A DNA stretch of 64,000 nt from an uncultured Lachnospiraceae bacterium (GTDB lineage Bacteria > Bacillota > Clostridia > Lachnospirales > Lachnospiraceae), in NCBI GenBank assembly GCA_944381575.1, contig CALWLS010000001.1:124001-188000 (forward strand), written 5' to 3'. Positions 8,665 through 17,252 of this stretch are shown one piece after another. The notes under the pieces are model-generated. The model was not told the DNA's origin. It saw nothing but the letters and a program-made list of their open reading frames with translations, and did no database searches. Position 1 is the first letter of the stretch. Each line of letters starts with the position of its first letter. The translations under genes and the position numbers were made by a program.

Positions 8665-9969
8665 ATGGCGGAGATAGTTTGCCCTCACTGCGGCAAAACG
8701 TTTACGGTAGATGAGAGCGATTACAACAAAATAGCTGAGCAGGTAAGGGACAGGGAGTTTCACAGACAGATAGAGCTGTATCAGCAAAAATGGAAGGCTG
8801 AGTCTGATGTAAGGCTTACGGAGGAGTTGAGTAAGCTTAAGGACAGGCAGCAGTCAGAGCTTAAGGACAGGGAGCTTGAGCTTGAAAGGATAAGGGAACA
8901 GCTCAAATCCCAGGAATCTGACAGGGACAGCGCGGTAAAGACCGTGACAACTGAAAAGGATGCTGAGATCGAACGCCTTAAGCTTAAGATAGAAATGGCG
9001 GAAAACGAAAAGGAGTTAGCTGTCAAAAATGCTCTTGCCGATAAGGATAAGGAGATAAATGAAGGCGCGGTCAGGCTTAAGGAGCTTGAAGGCAGGCTTG
9101 ATTCTGAAAAGGAACGGGCAAAAAACGAAGAGCAGTCCCTTAAAGTGAGGTACGAGGAGCTCCTGCGCATGAAGGATCAGGAGATAGAGCAGTATAAGGA
9201 TTTTAAGGCTCGTATGTCCACAAAGATGATAGGAGAGAGTCTTGAGCAGCACTGCTATAACGAATTTGAAAAGATGCGTCCCCTTGCCTTCAGGAACGCC
9301 TATTTTGAAAAGGACAATGATACGAGCATAGGAGGAACTAAGGGAGACTTCATTTTCAGGGATCATGACGATCAGGGCATGGAATATATCTCCATCATGT
9401 TTGAGATGAAAAACGAGATGGATGAGGGTGTTTCCACCAAGCATAAAAATGAGGATTTCCTTAAAAAGCTGGATAAGGACAGAAGGGATAAGGGCTGTGA
9501 ATACGCAGTACTGGTCACCATGCTGGAGCCGGACAGCGAGCTCTATAATTCAGGCATAGTGGATCTGTCCCACAAGTTTCCGAAGATGTACGCCATCCGT
9601 CCTCAGTTTTTTATCCCCCTTATTACCATTTTAAGGAATGCGGCGATGAAGACCATTGAGGCAAGGCATGAGCTTGAGATAGTAAAGAGCCAGAACCTTG
9701 ACGTTATAAAATTTGAGGAGGATGTGAGGAATTTCAAGGACGCCTTCGGACGTAATTACAAGCTTGCCTGCGACCGTTTTTCGGATGCGGTGAATTTCAT
9801 CGATAAGACCATAGCCGATCTTCAGAAGGCAAAGGAAAATCTCCTTAAATCAGAAAATAACTTAAGGCTTGCAGATAATAAGCTGGAGGATTTTACTATC
9901 CGGAAGCTTACTAAAAATAACCCGACAATGAGAGACGCCTTTGAAGATGCCGGGATAGACGTAAAATAA
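8665..9969 (+). CDS. DUF2130 family protein (coiled coil plus nuclease-like core)
   Basis: The 434-residue protein starts with a CPHCGKTF zinc-ribbon half (C6, C9), followed by a long charged coiled coil (about 25-180) and a compact C-terminal domain characteristic of DUF2130. That domain has KGDFIF with D228 and FEMKNE with E247 and K249. This D...ExK spacing resembles a PD-(D/E)XK nuclease core; the nuclease reading is my inference and the family function is unknown. The protein ends in another helical segment. A ribosome-binding AGGAG lies about 10 bases upstream of the ATG. No toxin, restriction or defence genes adjoin it. Confidence 0.78.
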   Translation: MAEIVCPHCGKTFTVDESDYNKIAEQVRDREFHRQIELYQQKWKAESDVRLTEELSKLKDRQQSELKDRELELERIREQLKSQESDRDSAVKTVTTEKDAEIERLKLKIEMAENEKELAVKNALADKDKEINEGAVRLKELEGRLDSEKERAKNEEQSLKVRYEELLRMKDQEIEQYKDFKARMSTKMIGESLEQHCYNEFEKMRPLAFRNAYFEKDNDTSIGGTKGDFIFRDHDDQGMEYISIMFEMKNEMDEGVSTKHKNEDFLKKLDKDRRDKGCEYAVLVTMLEPDSELYNSGIVDLSHKFPKMYAIRPQFFIPLITILRNAAMKTIEARHELEIVKSQNLDVIKFEEDVRNFKDAFGRNYKLACDRFSDAVNFIDKTIADLQKAKENLLKSENNLRLADNKLEDFTIRKLTKNNPTMRDAFEDAGIDVK

Positions 9970-9979
9970 AACAGACAGG

Positions 9980-9998
9980 CCCTGAGGTGATCTCAGGG
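9980..9998. other. hairpin between DUF2130 gene and sodium symporter
   Basis: CCCTGAG and CTCAGGG form a perfect 7-bp stem with a GTGAT loop. No T-run follows, and the symporter SD (AGGATAA) starts only a few bases downstream. This is therefore not a classical terminator; it may limit read-through or protect mRNA ends. Confidence 0.4.
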
Positions 9999-10012
9999 AT
10001 AACAGGATAAGT

Positions 10013-11368
10013 GTGATGAGTAATAATAAGATAGCTGACAGAGATCAGTGGACCTCAAAGATAGGCTTTATACTGGCCTGCATAGGCTCGGCAGTGGGAA
10101 TGGGCAACATATGGCTTTTCCCGAGCCGCGTGGCCAATTTCGGAGGAGCCTTCCTTGCGGTTTATCTCTTTTTTGACATAGTGATAGGTTTTTCCGGAGT
10201 CATCGGAGAGATGGCTTTCGGAAGAAAGACCCACACCGGGCCAGTGGGAGCCTTTGGAACGGCGGCGGCTTCAAGAGGAGAGGATAAGAGAAGGCTTGGG
10301 GAAAGGACAGGCCTGATCCCCATGTTCGGAGCCCTGGCCATGGCCATAGGCTATTCCTGCGTAATGGGATGGATATTTAAGTATCTTGCAGGATCATTTA
10401 CCGGAAGGACCATATCCTATGGCTCTGACATACACGATGTTTCAGGCTATGAAGCAGCCTTTGGCAGCACGGCTTCAGCCTTCGGCAATAATTTCTGGCT
10501 GATAGTCGCTCTTGTAATAACCTTTATCATAATGGCTTATGGCATAGCCTCAGGCATAGAGATCGCAAACAAGGTCATGATACCTTTGTTTTATGCGCTG
10601 TTCATAGGACTCGTGATATATGTGGCCATGCAGCCGGGATCTGAGGCGGGCTACAGGTATATGTTCACCATCGATCCTGAAATGCTTAAGGATCCCATGC
10701 TGTGGGTCTATGCCCTTGGACAGTCATTTTTCTCACTGTCCCTTGCGGGTAACGGTACCATCATTTACGGCTCCTATCTGTCAGATAAGGTGGATATAGT
10801 AAGTTCGGCCTGGAAGGTGGCGCTGTTTGATACCCTGGCGGCGTTCCTGGCGGCCCTTGTGATAGTGCCTGCCATGGCAGCCTCCGGCATAACCGGATTT
10901 TCGGGAGGCCCGGGCCTTATGTTCATTTATCTTCCGAATCTTTTTGCTTCCATGCCGGGAAGCCAGATCATATCGATAGTATTTTTCTTAGCGGTATTGT
11001 TTGCCGGGCTTACATCCCTGGTCAATCTTTTTGAGGCGCCAACGGCGACGCTTCAGGACCATTTCGGCCTCAGCAGAAGAAAGGCAGTTTTGGCCATAGC
11101 CATATTCGGCACCATAGTGGCGCTGTGCATACAGGGCATAGTCAGCCAGTGGATGGATTTTTTCTCCATTTACATCTGTCCCCTCGGAGCGGGCATAGCA
11201 GGCATAATGTTTGCCTGGGTATGGGGCAGGAAGGCTGTGGAGGACGCAGTATCCCTTGGAAGGAAAAAACGGATAGGAGGATGGTATTATCCCCTCTATA
11301 AGTACGGGTTCTGCATACTTACGATGGTGGTGCTCATAGCCGGAGCCCTGTTTGGCGGCATAGGATGA
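10013..11368 (+). CDS. sodium-dependent transporter, neurotransmitter:sodium symporter (SNF) family
   Basis: This 451-residue, roughly 11-helix membrane protein uses sodium to drive uptake of amino acids or related solutes. The first helix carries the family signature GFILACIGSAVGMGNIWLFP, which forms the Na+ and substrate site. FFSLSLAGNGTIIYGSYL (helix 6) and the helix 8 region FLAVLFAGLTSLVNLFEAP also match. Bacterial members with 11 helices commonly carry aromatic or other amino acids, but the substrate cannot be read from sequence. The start is GTG 10013, or the adjacent ATG 10016, behind an AGGATAA SD. It converges with the MATE gene on the opposite strand. Confidence 0.9.
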   Translation: MMSNNKIADRDQWTSKIGFILACIGSAVGMGNIWLFPSRVANFGGAFLAVYLFFDIVIGFSGVIGEMAFGRKTHTGPVGAFGTAAASRGEDKRRLGERTGLIPMFGALAMAIGYSCVMGWIFKYLAGSFTGRTISYGSDIHDVSGYEAAFGSTASAFGNNFWLIVALVITFIIMAYGIASGIEIANKVMIPLFYALFIGLVIYVAMQPGSEAGYRYMFTIDPEMLKDPMLWVYALGQSFFSLSLAGNGTIIYGSYLSDKVDIVSSAWKVALFDTLAAFLAALVIVPAMAASGITGFSGGPGLMFIYLPNLFASMPGSQIISIVFFLAVLFAGLTSLVNLFEAPTATLQDHFGLSRRKAVLAIAIFGTIVALCIQGIVSQWMDFFSIYICPLGAGIAGIMFAWVWGRKAVEDAVSLGRKKRIGGWYYPLYKYGFCILTMVVLIAGALFGGIG

Positions 11369-11370
11369 TA

Positions 11371-11396
11371 CCGGATATCCGGAAATCAATATCCGG
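11371..11396. terminator. bidirectional terminator-like hairpin between convergent genes
   Basis: CCGGATAT pairs perfectly with ATATCCGG across a 10-base loop, exactly in the 30-bp gap between the convergent symporter and MATE genes. The left arm is also part of a 12-base palindrome. There is no good T-run on either side, so termination strength is uncertain. Confidence 0.5.
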
Positions 11397-11398
11397 CG

Positions 11399-12739
11399 TT
11401 ATGCGTCAGGCGATAACAGCTCCTGTTTAAGTCTGATGAGTATTACCGCCGCCATGATACCGGCAAGAAGGGACGTGAGGGAAAAATTGAGCCATATGCC
11501 GGTAAGCCCCACCGGCCACAGTATTATGACTAAGAGGACAGGGAATATCAGGGCGGTGGATACAGAAATGAGAGCTGCCTGCCTTGATTTTTCTATGGCC
11601 AGCATAAAGCTCTGGGTGGCGAAGGAAAACCAGCGTGTCACATAGGTGAATGCAAAAAGCTCAAGGGCAAAGACTGCAAGCTCAAGGGCGGCTCCTTCGG
11701 CATCCGGCATGAACAGAATGCTTATATCCGACGGAATGAGATATATTATGACAGCCGACAGAAGGGATACGACGGCGCTGGCAGTAAAGCAGCATTTCTC
11801 AATGGCCCGTACCCTGGACATTTTTCCGGCTCCGTAATTATATCCCACCGCAGGCTGCAGGGAATCGCACATGCCGTATAACAGCGGTTGTATAAATCCG
11901 TCTACGTACATAAGCACGCCGTAAATCGATACCGCAAGCTCACCGCCCACGCGTACAAGTATGGCGTTAAGCATTATGGAGGTTATGCGGCCTGCGATAT
12001 TATTAAGGAAATTCGGGCTTCCGCATATGACTATCTGCCTGATCATCCTTAAGTGGAACTCAGGCCTGACAAACTTAAGCAGGGCTTTTTTGCGGATAAA
12101 GGGTGCAAGGGCTATGAGAGCGCAGACCATCATTCCCGTACAGGTGGCGAGAGCCGCGCCCCATACTCCGAAGCCGAAAACCCCGAGAAACAGAAATTCA
12201 AGCAGACCGCTTAAGACAGACATAAATATATTAAGAGCCATGCTGCCGCGTATAAATCCGCAGATGCGAAGGAAATTATCCATGGCGAATATTATGGTGG
12301 TCAGGGGTGAGCAGAGGGCGTAGACCCTTATGTACTGAACCGCGAGTCTCGCAAAATCCCCGTCCGCACCCATGAGCCTTATCAACAGGGGAGCGGATGC
12401 AAATAACAGCCCGCCCATAAGGATACCGGCTGTGAATATCATTATGCAGGCGCAGGTAAAATAATTATTTGCCTCGCGCTCATTTTTTCTTCCGAGATTG
12501 ATGGAGATAGGTACCGATGAACCTACTCCGATAAGGTCGGCGAGAGAAAAATTGATGATGACAAAGGGCATGGCCAGGTTGACCGCTGCAAACGCAGTGG
12601 CCCCGAGATATTGTCCGACGAATATTCCGTCGATGGTCTCGTACAGGGCTGAAGCAAGCATACTGACGGCGCCGGGTATGGACGCAAGAAAGAAAAGCTT
12701 CAGCGGTGACGTGACGGAAAAAAGTTTATGTGAATCCAA
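11399..12739 (-). CDS. MATE family efflux transporter
   Basis: This is a 12-helix cation-coupled multidrug/toxin exporter of about 446 residues. It has the MATE N-terminal region SIPGAVSMLASALYETIDGIFVGQYLG and repeats the same pattern in the second half, with a YNYGAGK motif. I place the start at TTG 12739 because a perfect AAGGAGG SD (complement of 12748-12754) lies 8 bases upstream. An in-frame ATG at 12790 would add 17 residues over that SD. The gene is divergent from a second MATE gene. The substrate is unknown. Confidence 0.88.
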   Translation of the reverse strand: MDSHKLFSVTSPLKLFFLASIPGAVSMLASALYETIDGIFVGQYLGATAFAAVNLAMPFVIINFSLADLIGVGSSVPISINLGRKNEREANNYFTCACIMIFTAGILMGGLLFASAPLLIRLMGADGDFARLAVQYIRVYALCSPLTTIIFAMDNFLRICGFIRGSMALNIFMSVLSGLLEFLFLGVFGFGVWGAALATCTGMMVCALIALAPFIRKKALLKFVRPEFHLRMIRQIVICGSPNFLNNIAGRITSIMLNAILVRVGGELAVSIYGVLMYVDGFIQPLLYGMCDSLQPAVGYNYGAGKMSRVRAIEKCCFTASAVVSLLSAVIIYLIPSDISILFMPDAEGAALELAVFALELFAFTYVTRWFSFATQSFMLAIEKSRQAALISVSTALIFPVLLVIILWPVGLTGIWLNFSLTSLLAGIMAAVILIRLKQELLSPDA

Positions 12740-12909
12740 AGTTATGACCTCCTTAAATATGGATCCTTTTGGAGATCCACAGTAAGACATGTATCATCAT
12801 TCCTCACATAAAGTCAATATGCCTTAGAATATATTAATGTCATAATTACATACTTAGTCGGATAAGGATTTGGAAATTGCTTTATACATTTAAATATGTT
12901 AAAAATAAT

Positions 12910-12936
12910 AAGGCGCTTTTGAGGCGCTTTATTTTT
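12910..12936 (+). terminator. terminator-like hairpin in the leader of the second MATE gene
   Basis: AAGGCGC pairs with GCGCTTT (one G-U pair) across a 7-base loop, followed by five T residues. It sits just before the SD AAGGAG (12945-12950) of the downstream gene, in the 221-bp gap between divergent genes, so no upstream + strand gene needs terminating here. It may be an attenuator or a block to antisense-directed read-through. The rest of this AT-rich gap (12740-12909) shows only weak promoter-like sequence, such as TTGCTT at 12877. Confidence 0.5.
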
Positions 12937-12960
12937 GAATGAAAAAGGAGATCACATCCG

Positions 12961-14319
12961 ATGGCCGGTGCGGTATCCAGAGGCGAGATATACGCTGAAA
13001 AGTCAATATTCAGGATCCTAATGAAGACGGCTCCGCCGATCATGCTGGCACAGCTCATACAGGCAATGTATAATATAGTGGACAGCTTTTATGTAGGGAT
13101 GTACTCGACGGACGGGCTTACGGCTCTTTCCGCCATTTTTCCCATACAGCTGCTTATCACCGGGGCCTCCATAGGCACGGGAACCGGCATAAACATACTG
13201 ATGGCCCATCATTACGGCCTCGGGGACAATGATAAGGCGGATGAAACGGCGGGAGCCGGCATAGCCATAGCGTTTTTTCTGTGGATATTCATTGCCCTTC
13301 TGACTGTGGCTTTCCTTGTTCCATTTGTAGATGCTTCGGCAAAATCGGACGGCGCAAGGCGGATGGCCCTTACCTACGGGTATATAGTAGGGGTGGGAAG
13401 CCTCGGCATAATACTGGAAAGCATTTTTTCAAAGATACTTCAGGCCGGAGGTGACATGAAGAGGCCCATGGCGGCGGAGATCACCGGAGCTGTTGTAAAT
13501 ATAGTGCTCGATCCGGTGCTTATATTCGGAATGGGTCCATTTCCGGAGCTGGGGATCGCCGGTGCGGCCATAGCCACGGTGGCGGGACAGTTTGCCGCCT
13601 GTTTTATCACCGGTGTAAAAGCGTGGATAAAGATCCCTGCCGCGGAAAGGGTGCTGCAGCTTTCCAAAAGGATATTCAAGCTTGGATACCCTGCCATAGT
13701 GATGCAGTGCCTGTATACCGTATATATAGCCATGCTTAATTTTATATTAGCGGACTTTTCCGATGAGGCCGTCACTGTACTTGGGCTCTATTATAAGCTG
13801 CAGTCGTTTTTCTTTATTCCGTTTTTAGCCCTTGAGACCTGCGTGGTGCCGATAATCAGCTATAATTTTGCCTTAAGGCTGTATAAAAGATGCACAAAGA
13901 CCTTCTGGGAGGCGGCGGCCATTTCGGCTGTGCTCATGATGGTCGGAGTTATCTGCTTTGAGTTTATTCCGGGACAGCTCATAAGTATATTTACGGACAG
14001 CGAAAAGGCCCTTGATATAGGCATACCGGCCTTCAGGTTCATTGGCTTAAGCTTTATCCCGGCAATCACTTCCTGGCTTTTCCCGATATTTTTCCAGGCC
14101 ATAGGAAGGGATGTGGTGAGCGCCTTTCTTTCGGTGTTCAGACAGCTCATATGCCTGGTGCCTATATTCTGGGTGCTGTCAAGGATAAGCCTTGACTTAA
14201 GCTGGCTTGCCTTCGTCATAACTGAATGTATAGTGACCGCAGTGGGAGCGGCACTTTATATCCCGCAGGTAAGGAAGTGGAAGCAGGAAGAAGATAAGGG
14301 AGCAGTGACAGGGCCTTAA
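12961..14319 (+). CDS. MATE family efflux transporter
   Basis: A second 12-helix MATE exporter of 452 residues, only distantly similar to the divergent one. Matching features are TAPPIMLAQLIQAMYNIVDS in helix 1, a mid-protein LEASIFSK-like repeat, and an FRFIGLSFIPAITSWLFPIF segment in the C-terminal half. It probably uses a Na+ or H+ gradient to expel organic cations or metabolites. The start ATG 12961 has AAGGAG 10 bases upstream and a terminator-like hairpin before that. Two unlike divergent MATE genes may share control, but no regulator gene is adjacent. Confidence 0.9.
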   Translation: MAGAVSRGEIYAEKSIFRILMKTAPPIMLAQLIQAMYNIVDSFYVGMYSTDGLTALSAIFPIQLLITGASIGTGTGINILMAHHYGLGDNDKADETAGAGIAIAFFLWIFIALLTVAFLVPFVDASAKSDGARRMALTYGYIVGVGSLGIILESIFSKILQAGGDMKRPMAAEITGAVVNIVLDPVLIFGMGPFPELGIAGAAIATVAGQFAACFITGVKAWIKIPAAERVLQLSKRIFKLGYPAIVMQCLYTVYIAMLNFILADFSDEAVTVLGLYYKLQSFFFIPFLALETCVVPIISYNFALRLYKRCTKTFWEAAAISAVLMMVGVICFEFIPGQLISIFTDSEKALDIGIPAFRFIGLSFIPAITSWLFPIFFQAIGRDVVSAFLSVFRQLICLVPIFWVLSRISLDLSWLAFVITECIVTAVGAALYIPQVRKWKQEEDKGAVTGP

Positions 14320-14422
14320 TCCGGTGGATGACAGACGGAGTCAGGTTTTTAATACGGATTAATACGCAGTAAAAAAATGATCGTATCATTTGATCCGATC
14401 AGTGCTTCAAGGAGTTTGATAT

Positions 14423-15106
14423 ATGAAAAAACATATGAGTATAGCTATTGACGGTCCTTCCGGAGTAGGCAAATCGACCCTTGCCAAAAATCTTTCCGAT
14501 AGGCTTGGATATGCTTATGTTGATACCGGGGCCATGTTCAGGACCTTCGCCGTGCTTTTTCTTGATAAAGGCATAGCGCCGGAGGATGAGGAGGGCATAA
14601 GCAGGGCTCTTGAGGATGCAGAGATATCGATAAGATATGAAGACGGCGTGCAGAGGATGATATTAAACGGCAGCGACGTGACTGACAGGCTCAGGACCGA
14701 AGAGGTATCCCATATGGCCTCCGTTTCATCACAGTACTCCTGCGTCAGGGAGAGGCTTCTGTCAGTCCAGAGGGAGCTTGCTGAGTCAAATGACGTGATA
14801 ATGGACGGCAGGGATATCGGCACGGTAGTGCTTCCTGACGCCGGCTTAAAGGTTTTCCTTACGGCTGACTCCGGTGTCAGGGCGCTTCGCAGATATAACG
14901 AATATAAGGAAAAGGGAATACTTGACGGCAGGAGCGTGGAGGATGTGGAAAAGGAGATCCTTGACAGGGATTACAGGGACTCCCACAGGGATATAGCTCC
15001 GTTAAAGGCGGCGGAGGACGCCTTCGTACTGGACACATCAAGGCTTAACGCCGACGAGGTGACGGAAAGGATCATAGAGAGATTAAATGAAAGTAAGACT
15101 TGCTGA
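14423..15106 (+). CDS. cmk: (d)CMP kinase
   Basis: Cytidylate kinase phosphorylates CMP and dCMP for nucleic-acid and phospholipid precursors. The 227-residue protein shows the P-loop GPSGVGKST near residues 11-19, the following YVDTGAMFR motif, and the CMP-binding MDGRDIGTVV segment, all typical of the NMP kinase family. The start ATG has AAGGAG about 10 bases upstream. Its last 20 bases overlap ispH in another frame, so cmk-ispH-rpsA form a tightly coupled unit, an arrangement common in clostridia. Confidence 0.95.
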   Translation: MKKHMSIAIDGPSGVGKSTLAKNLSDRLGYAYVDTGAMFRTFAVLFLDKGIAPEDEEGISRALEDAEISIRYEDGVQRMILNGSDVTDRLRTEEVSHMASVSSQYSCVRERLLSVQRELAESNDVIMDGRDIGTVVLPDAGLKVFLTADSGVRALRRYNEYKEKGILDGRSVEDVEKEILDRDYRDSHRDIAPLKAAEDAFVLDTSRLNADEVTERIIERLNESKTC

Positions 15107-15965
15107 AACAGCCGGATTCTGCTATGGCGTGGAGAGGGCCGTGGACGCAGTATATGACGCCATAGATAAGGAATCCGGGAAGATATATACATATGGACCG
15201 ATAGTCCACAATGAGACGGTGGTAAATGAGCTTAAGGACAGGGGAGTGGACGTCATCGAAAGCTTTGAAGAGCTTAAGTCAATGGCGGCTTCAGGAGAAC
15301 TTAAGGGCTCCTGTGTGATCATAAGGGCTCATGGAGTCGGTCTTGACGTGATGGAGATACTTAATGATCCGTCAAACGGAATCAAGGTCATTGATGAGAC
15401 TTGTCCTTTCGTAAAAAAGATCCATAAGATCGTATCTGAGCATTACAATGCCGGGGAAAGCATCATAGTCACCGGTACAAAGACACACCCTGAGGTGGTG
15501 GGTATACTCGGACAGATAGGAAACGACGCGCTGGTCATAGAAAACATCGAAGAGGCAGAGGCTCTTAAGCTTGATACGGAAAAAACCTACTGCCTCGTTT
15601 CACAGACGACATTTAATCTTCAAAAATTTCAAGATATTATTGAATTTTTTGACAATTCGTTATATCATGTTAATGTTGTAAATACTATATGCAACGCTAC
15701 ACAACTTAGGCAAAAGGAAGCGTATGAGTTGAGCAGAGAGTGCGATATGATGATCGTCATCGGAGGCCGAAACTCATCTAACACTGCCAAGCTTTATGAC
15801 ATTTGCCAGAAAGCCTGCAGGATGACTCAATATATAGGATCTTTAAAGGATTTTGACAATTCTACTATTGACAGTTCTGTACGCTGCGTTGGTATTACAG
15901 CGGGGGCATCGACCCCAAAAACTATTATTCAGGAGGTCCTAACATATGTCAGAGATGAGTTTTGA
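15087..15965 (+). CDS. ispH: 4-hydroxy-3-methylbut-2-enyl diphosphate reductase IspH (LytB)
   Basis: IspH makes IPP and DMAPP in the last step of the MEP isoprenoid pathway. The 292-residue protein has the three cluster cysteines at the expected places: GFCYGV (C12), DETCPF (about 107-112) and NTICNAT (about 203). It also has the E-binding TGTKTHPEV motif and SSNT/TAGASTP near the end. Many clostridia carry IspH fused to ribosomal protein S1; here the genes are separate and overlap by 20 bases in a different frame. The C-terminal third (about 15600-15950) is clearly more AT-rich, with different codons from the first two thirds. Confidence 0.94.
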   Translation: MKVRLAETAGFCYGVERAVDAVYDAIDKESGKIYTYGPIVHNETVVNELKDRGVDVIESFEELKSMAASGELKGSCVIIRAHGVGLDVMEILNDPSNGIKVIDETCPFVKKIHKIVSEHYNAGESIIVTGTKTHPEVVGILGQIGNDALVIENIEEAEALKLDTEKTYCLVSQTTFNLQKFQDIIEFFDNSLYHVNVVNTICNATQLRQKEAYELSRECDMMIVIGGRNSSNTAKLYDICQKACRMTQYIGSLKDFDNSTIDSSVRCVGITAGASTPKTIIQEVLTYVRDEF

Positions 15966-17133
15966 GGATATGTTGAATGAGTCTTTCAAAACGATACGTA
16001 CAGGCGAGATCGTAAAGGGAGTTGTCATCGACGTAAAGCCTGAGAGCATCATTCTTAATATCGGCTACAAGTCAGACGGAATCATAAGCAGAAACGATTA
16101 CTCAGCAGATTCCTCACTTGACCTTACTACCGTAGTTAACGTAGGCGATGAGCTTGAGGCTAAGGTAAGAAAGGTAAACGATGGCGAGGGTCTTGTGGTA
16201 TTAAGCCACAGGGATATCCTCACGGAGAAAAACAATCAGAGAGTACAGGAAGCATTCGACAATAAGGAGATACTTACCGGTAAGGTCGATAAGGCCGTTA
16301 ACGGAGGCCTTTCCGTAATATACGAGGGAGTTCGCCTTTTTGTTCCTGCAAGCCTTGTATCAGATACATTTGAGAGGGATCTGAACAAGTATGTCGGACA
16401 GGATATAGAGTTCGTCATCACAGAGTTCAATCCTCAGAAACACAGGATCATCGGTGACCGCAAGCAGCTCATCATGGAGCGTAAGGCTGCAGCCAAGAAG
16501 GCACTCTTAGAGAGCATCAGCGAAGGCGATGTGATCGACGGAACAGTTAAGAATGTAACTGATTTCGGAGCATTCATCGATCTTGGCGGAGCTGACGGAC
16601 TCCTTCATATCTCAGAGATGGGATGGGGAAGGACTGAGAGCCCTAAGAAGGCATTCAAGCCTGGCGATACCGTAAGAGTAATGATCAAGAGCATCAGCGA
16701 GGACGGAAAGATCGCTCTTACCCGCAAGTTCCCTGATGAGAACCCTTGGGTACTTGCCCTTACAAAGTATAAGGCAGGAAATGTCGTTGAGGGTAAGGTA
16801 GCAAGGCTTGCTGATTTCGGAGCATTCATCAATCTTGAGCCTGGCATCGACGCTCTCCTCCATGTTTCACAGATCGCTAATGAGAGGATCGAGAAGCCTT
16901 CAGATGTTCTTAAGGTAGGAGATGTGATCAAGGCTAAGGTAACGGATCTTGATGCTGAAGCAAAGAAGATCTCCCTTTCCATCAAGGCTCTCATCAACGA
17001 TGAAAAGAAAAAGGAAGCCGTAAAGGAAGAGAACGCTGAGGTTGCTGATTTCTATACAGACAGCGTTGAGGATGAGGCTGAAGAGGCTGAGGCTGTTGAA
17101 ACTGCTGAGACAGCTGAGCAGACAGAAGAGTGA
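15946..17133 (+). CDS. rpsA: 30S ribosomal protein S1 / S1 RNA-binding domain protein
   Basis: The 395-residue protein contains four S1 (OB-fold) repeats, at about 16-85, 100-165, 188-258 and 273-342. The third and fourth have the textbook VTDFGAFIDLGG...GLLHISE pattern. An acidic, Glu/Ala/Thr-rich tail follows. Four domains instead of the six of proteobacteria is usual in Firmicutes. It helps mRNA bind to the ribosome. AGGAGG at 15931-15936 is a perfect SD inside ispH, 9 bases before the ATG. The codons are of the highly expressed type (ATC, GTA, CGT). A strong terminator follows. Confidence 0.93.
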   Translation: MSEMSFEDMLNESFKTIRTGEIVKGVVIDVKPESIILNIGYKSDGIISRNDYSADSSLDLTTVVNVGDELEAKVRKVNDGEGLVVLSHRDILTEKNNQRVQEAFDNKEILTGKVDKAVNGGLSVIYEGVRLFVPASLVSDTFERDLNKYVGQDIEFVITEFNPQKHRIIGDRKQLIMERKAAAKKALLESISEGDVIDGTVKNVTDFGAFIDLGGADGLLHISEMGWGRTESPKKAFKPGDTVRVMIKSISEDGKIALTRKFPDENPWVLALTKYKAGNVVEGKVARLADFGAFINLEPGIDALLHVSQIANERIEKPSDVLKVGDVIKAKVTDLDAEAKKISLSIKALINDEKKKEAVKEENAEVADFYTDSVEDEAEEAEAVETAETAEQTEE

Positions 17134-17183
17134 TATTGATCTTTTGTTTAACCTGATCAACCATATATTTTAGATCGATCCGC

Positions 17184-17214
17184 CGGGGCGTGCCAAGCAT
17201 GCCCCGACTTTTTT
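17184..17214 (+). terminator. Rho-independent terminator after rpsA
   Basis: A 10-bp stem (17184-17193 with 17197-17206, one G-U pair) with a CAA loop is followed by A, C and six T residues. This is the expected end of the cmk-ispH-rpsA transcript. Confidence 0.88.
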
Positions 17215-17252
17215 ATACCGGAGAAAATGTCCGGCCGGCACAGGAGCTGCAT

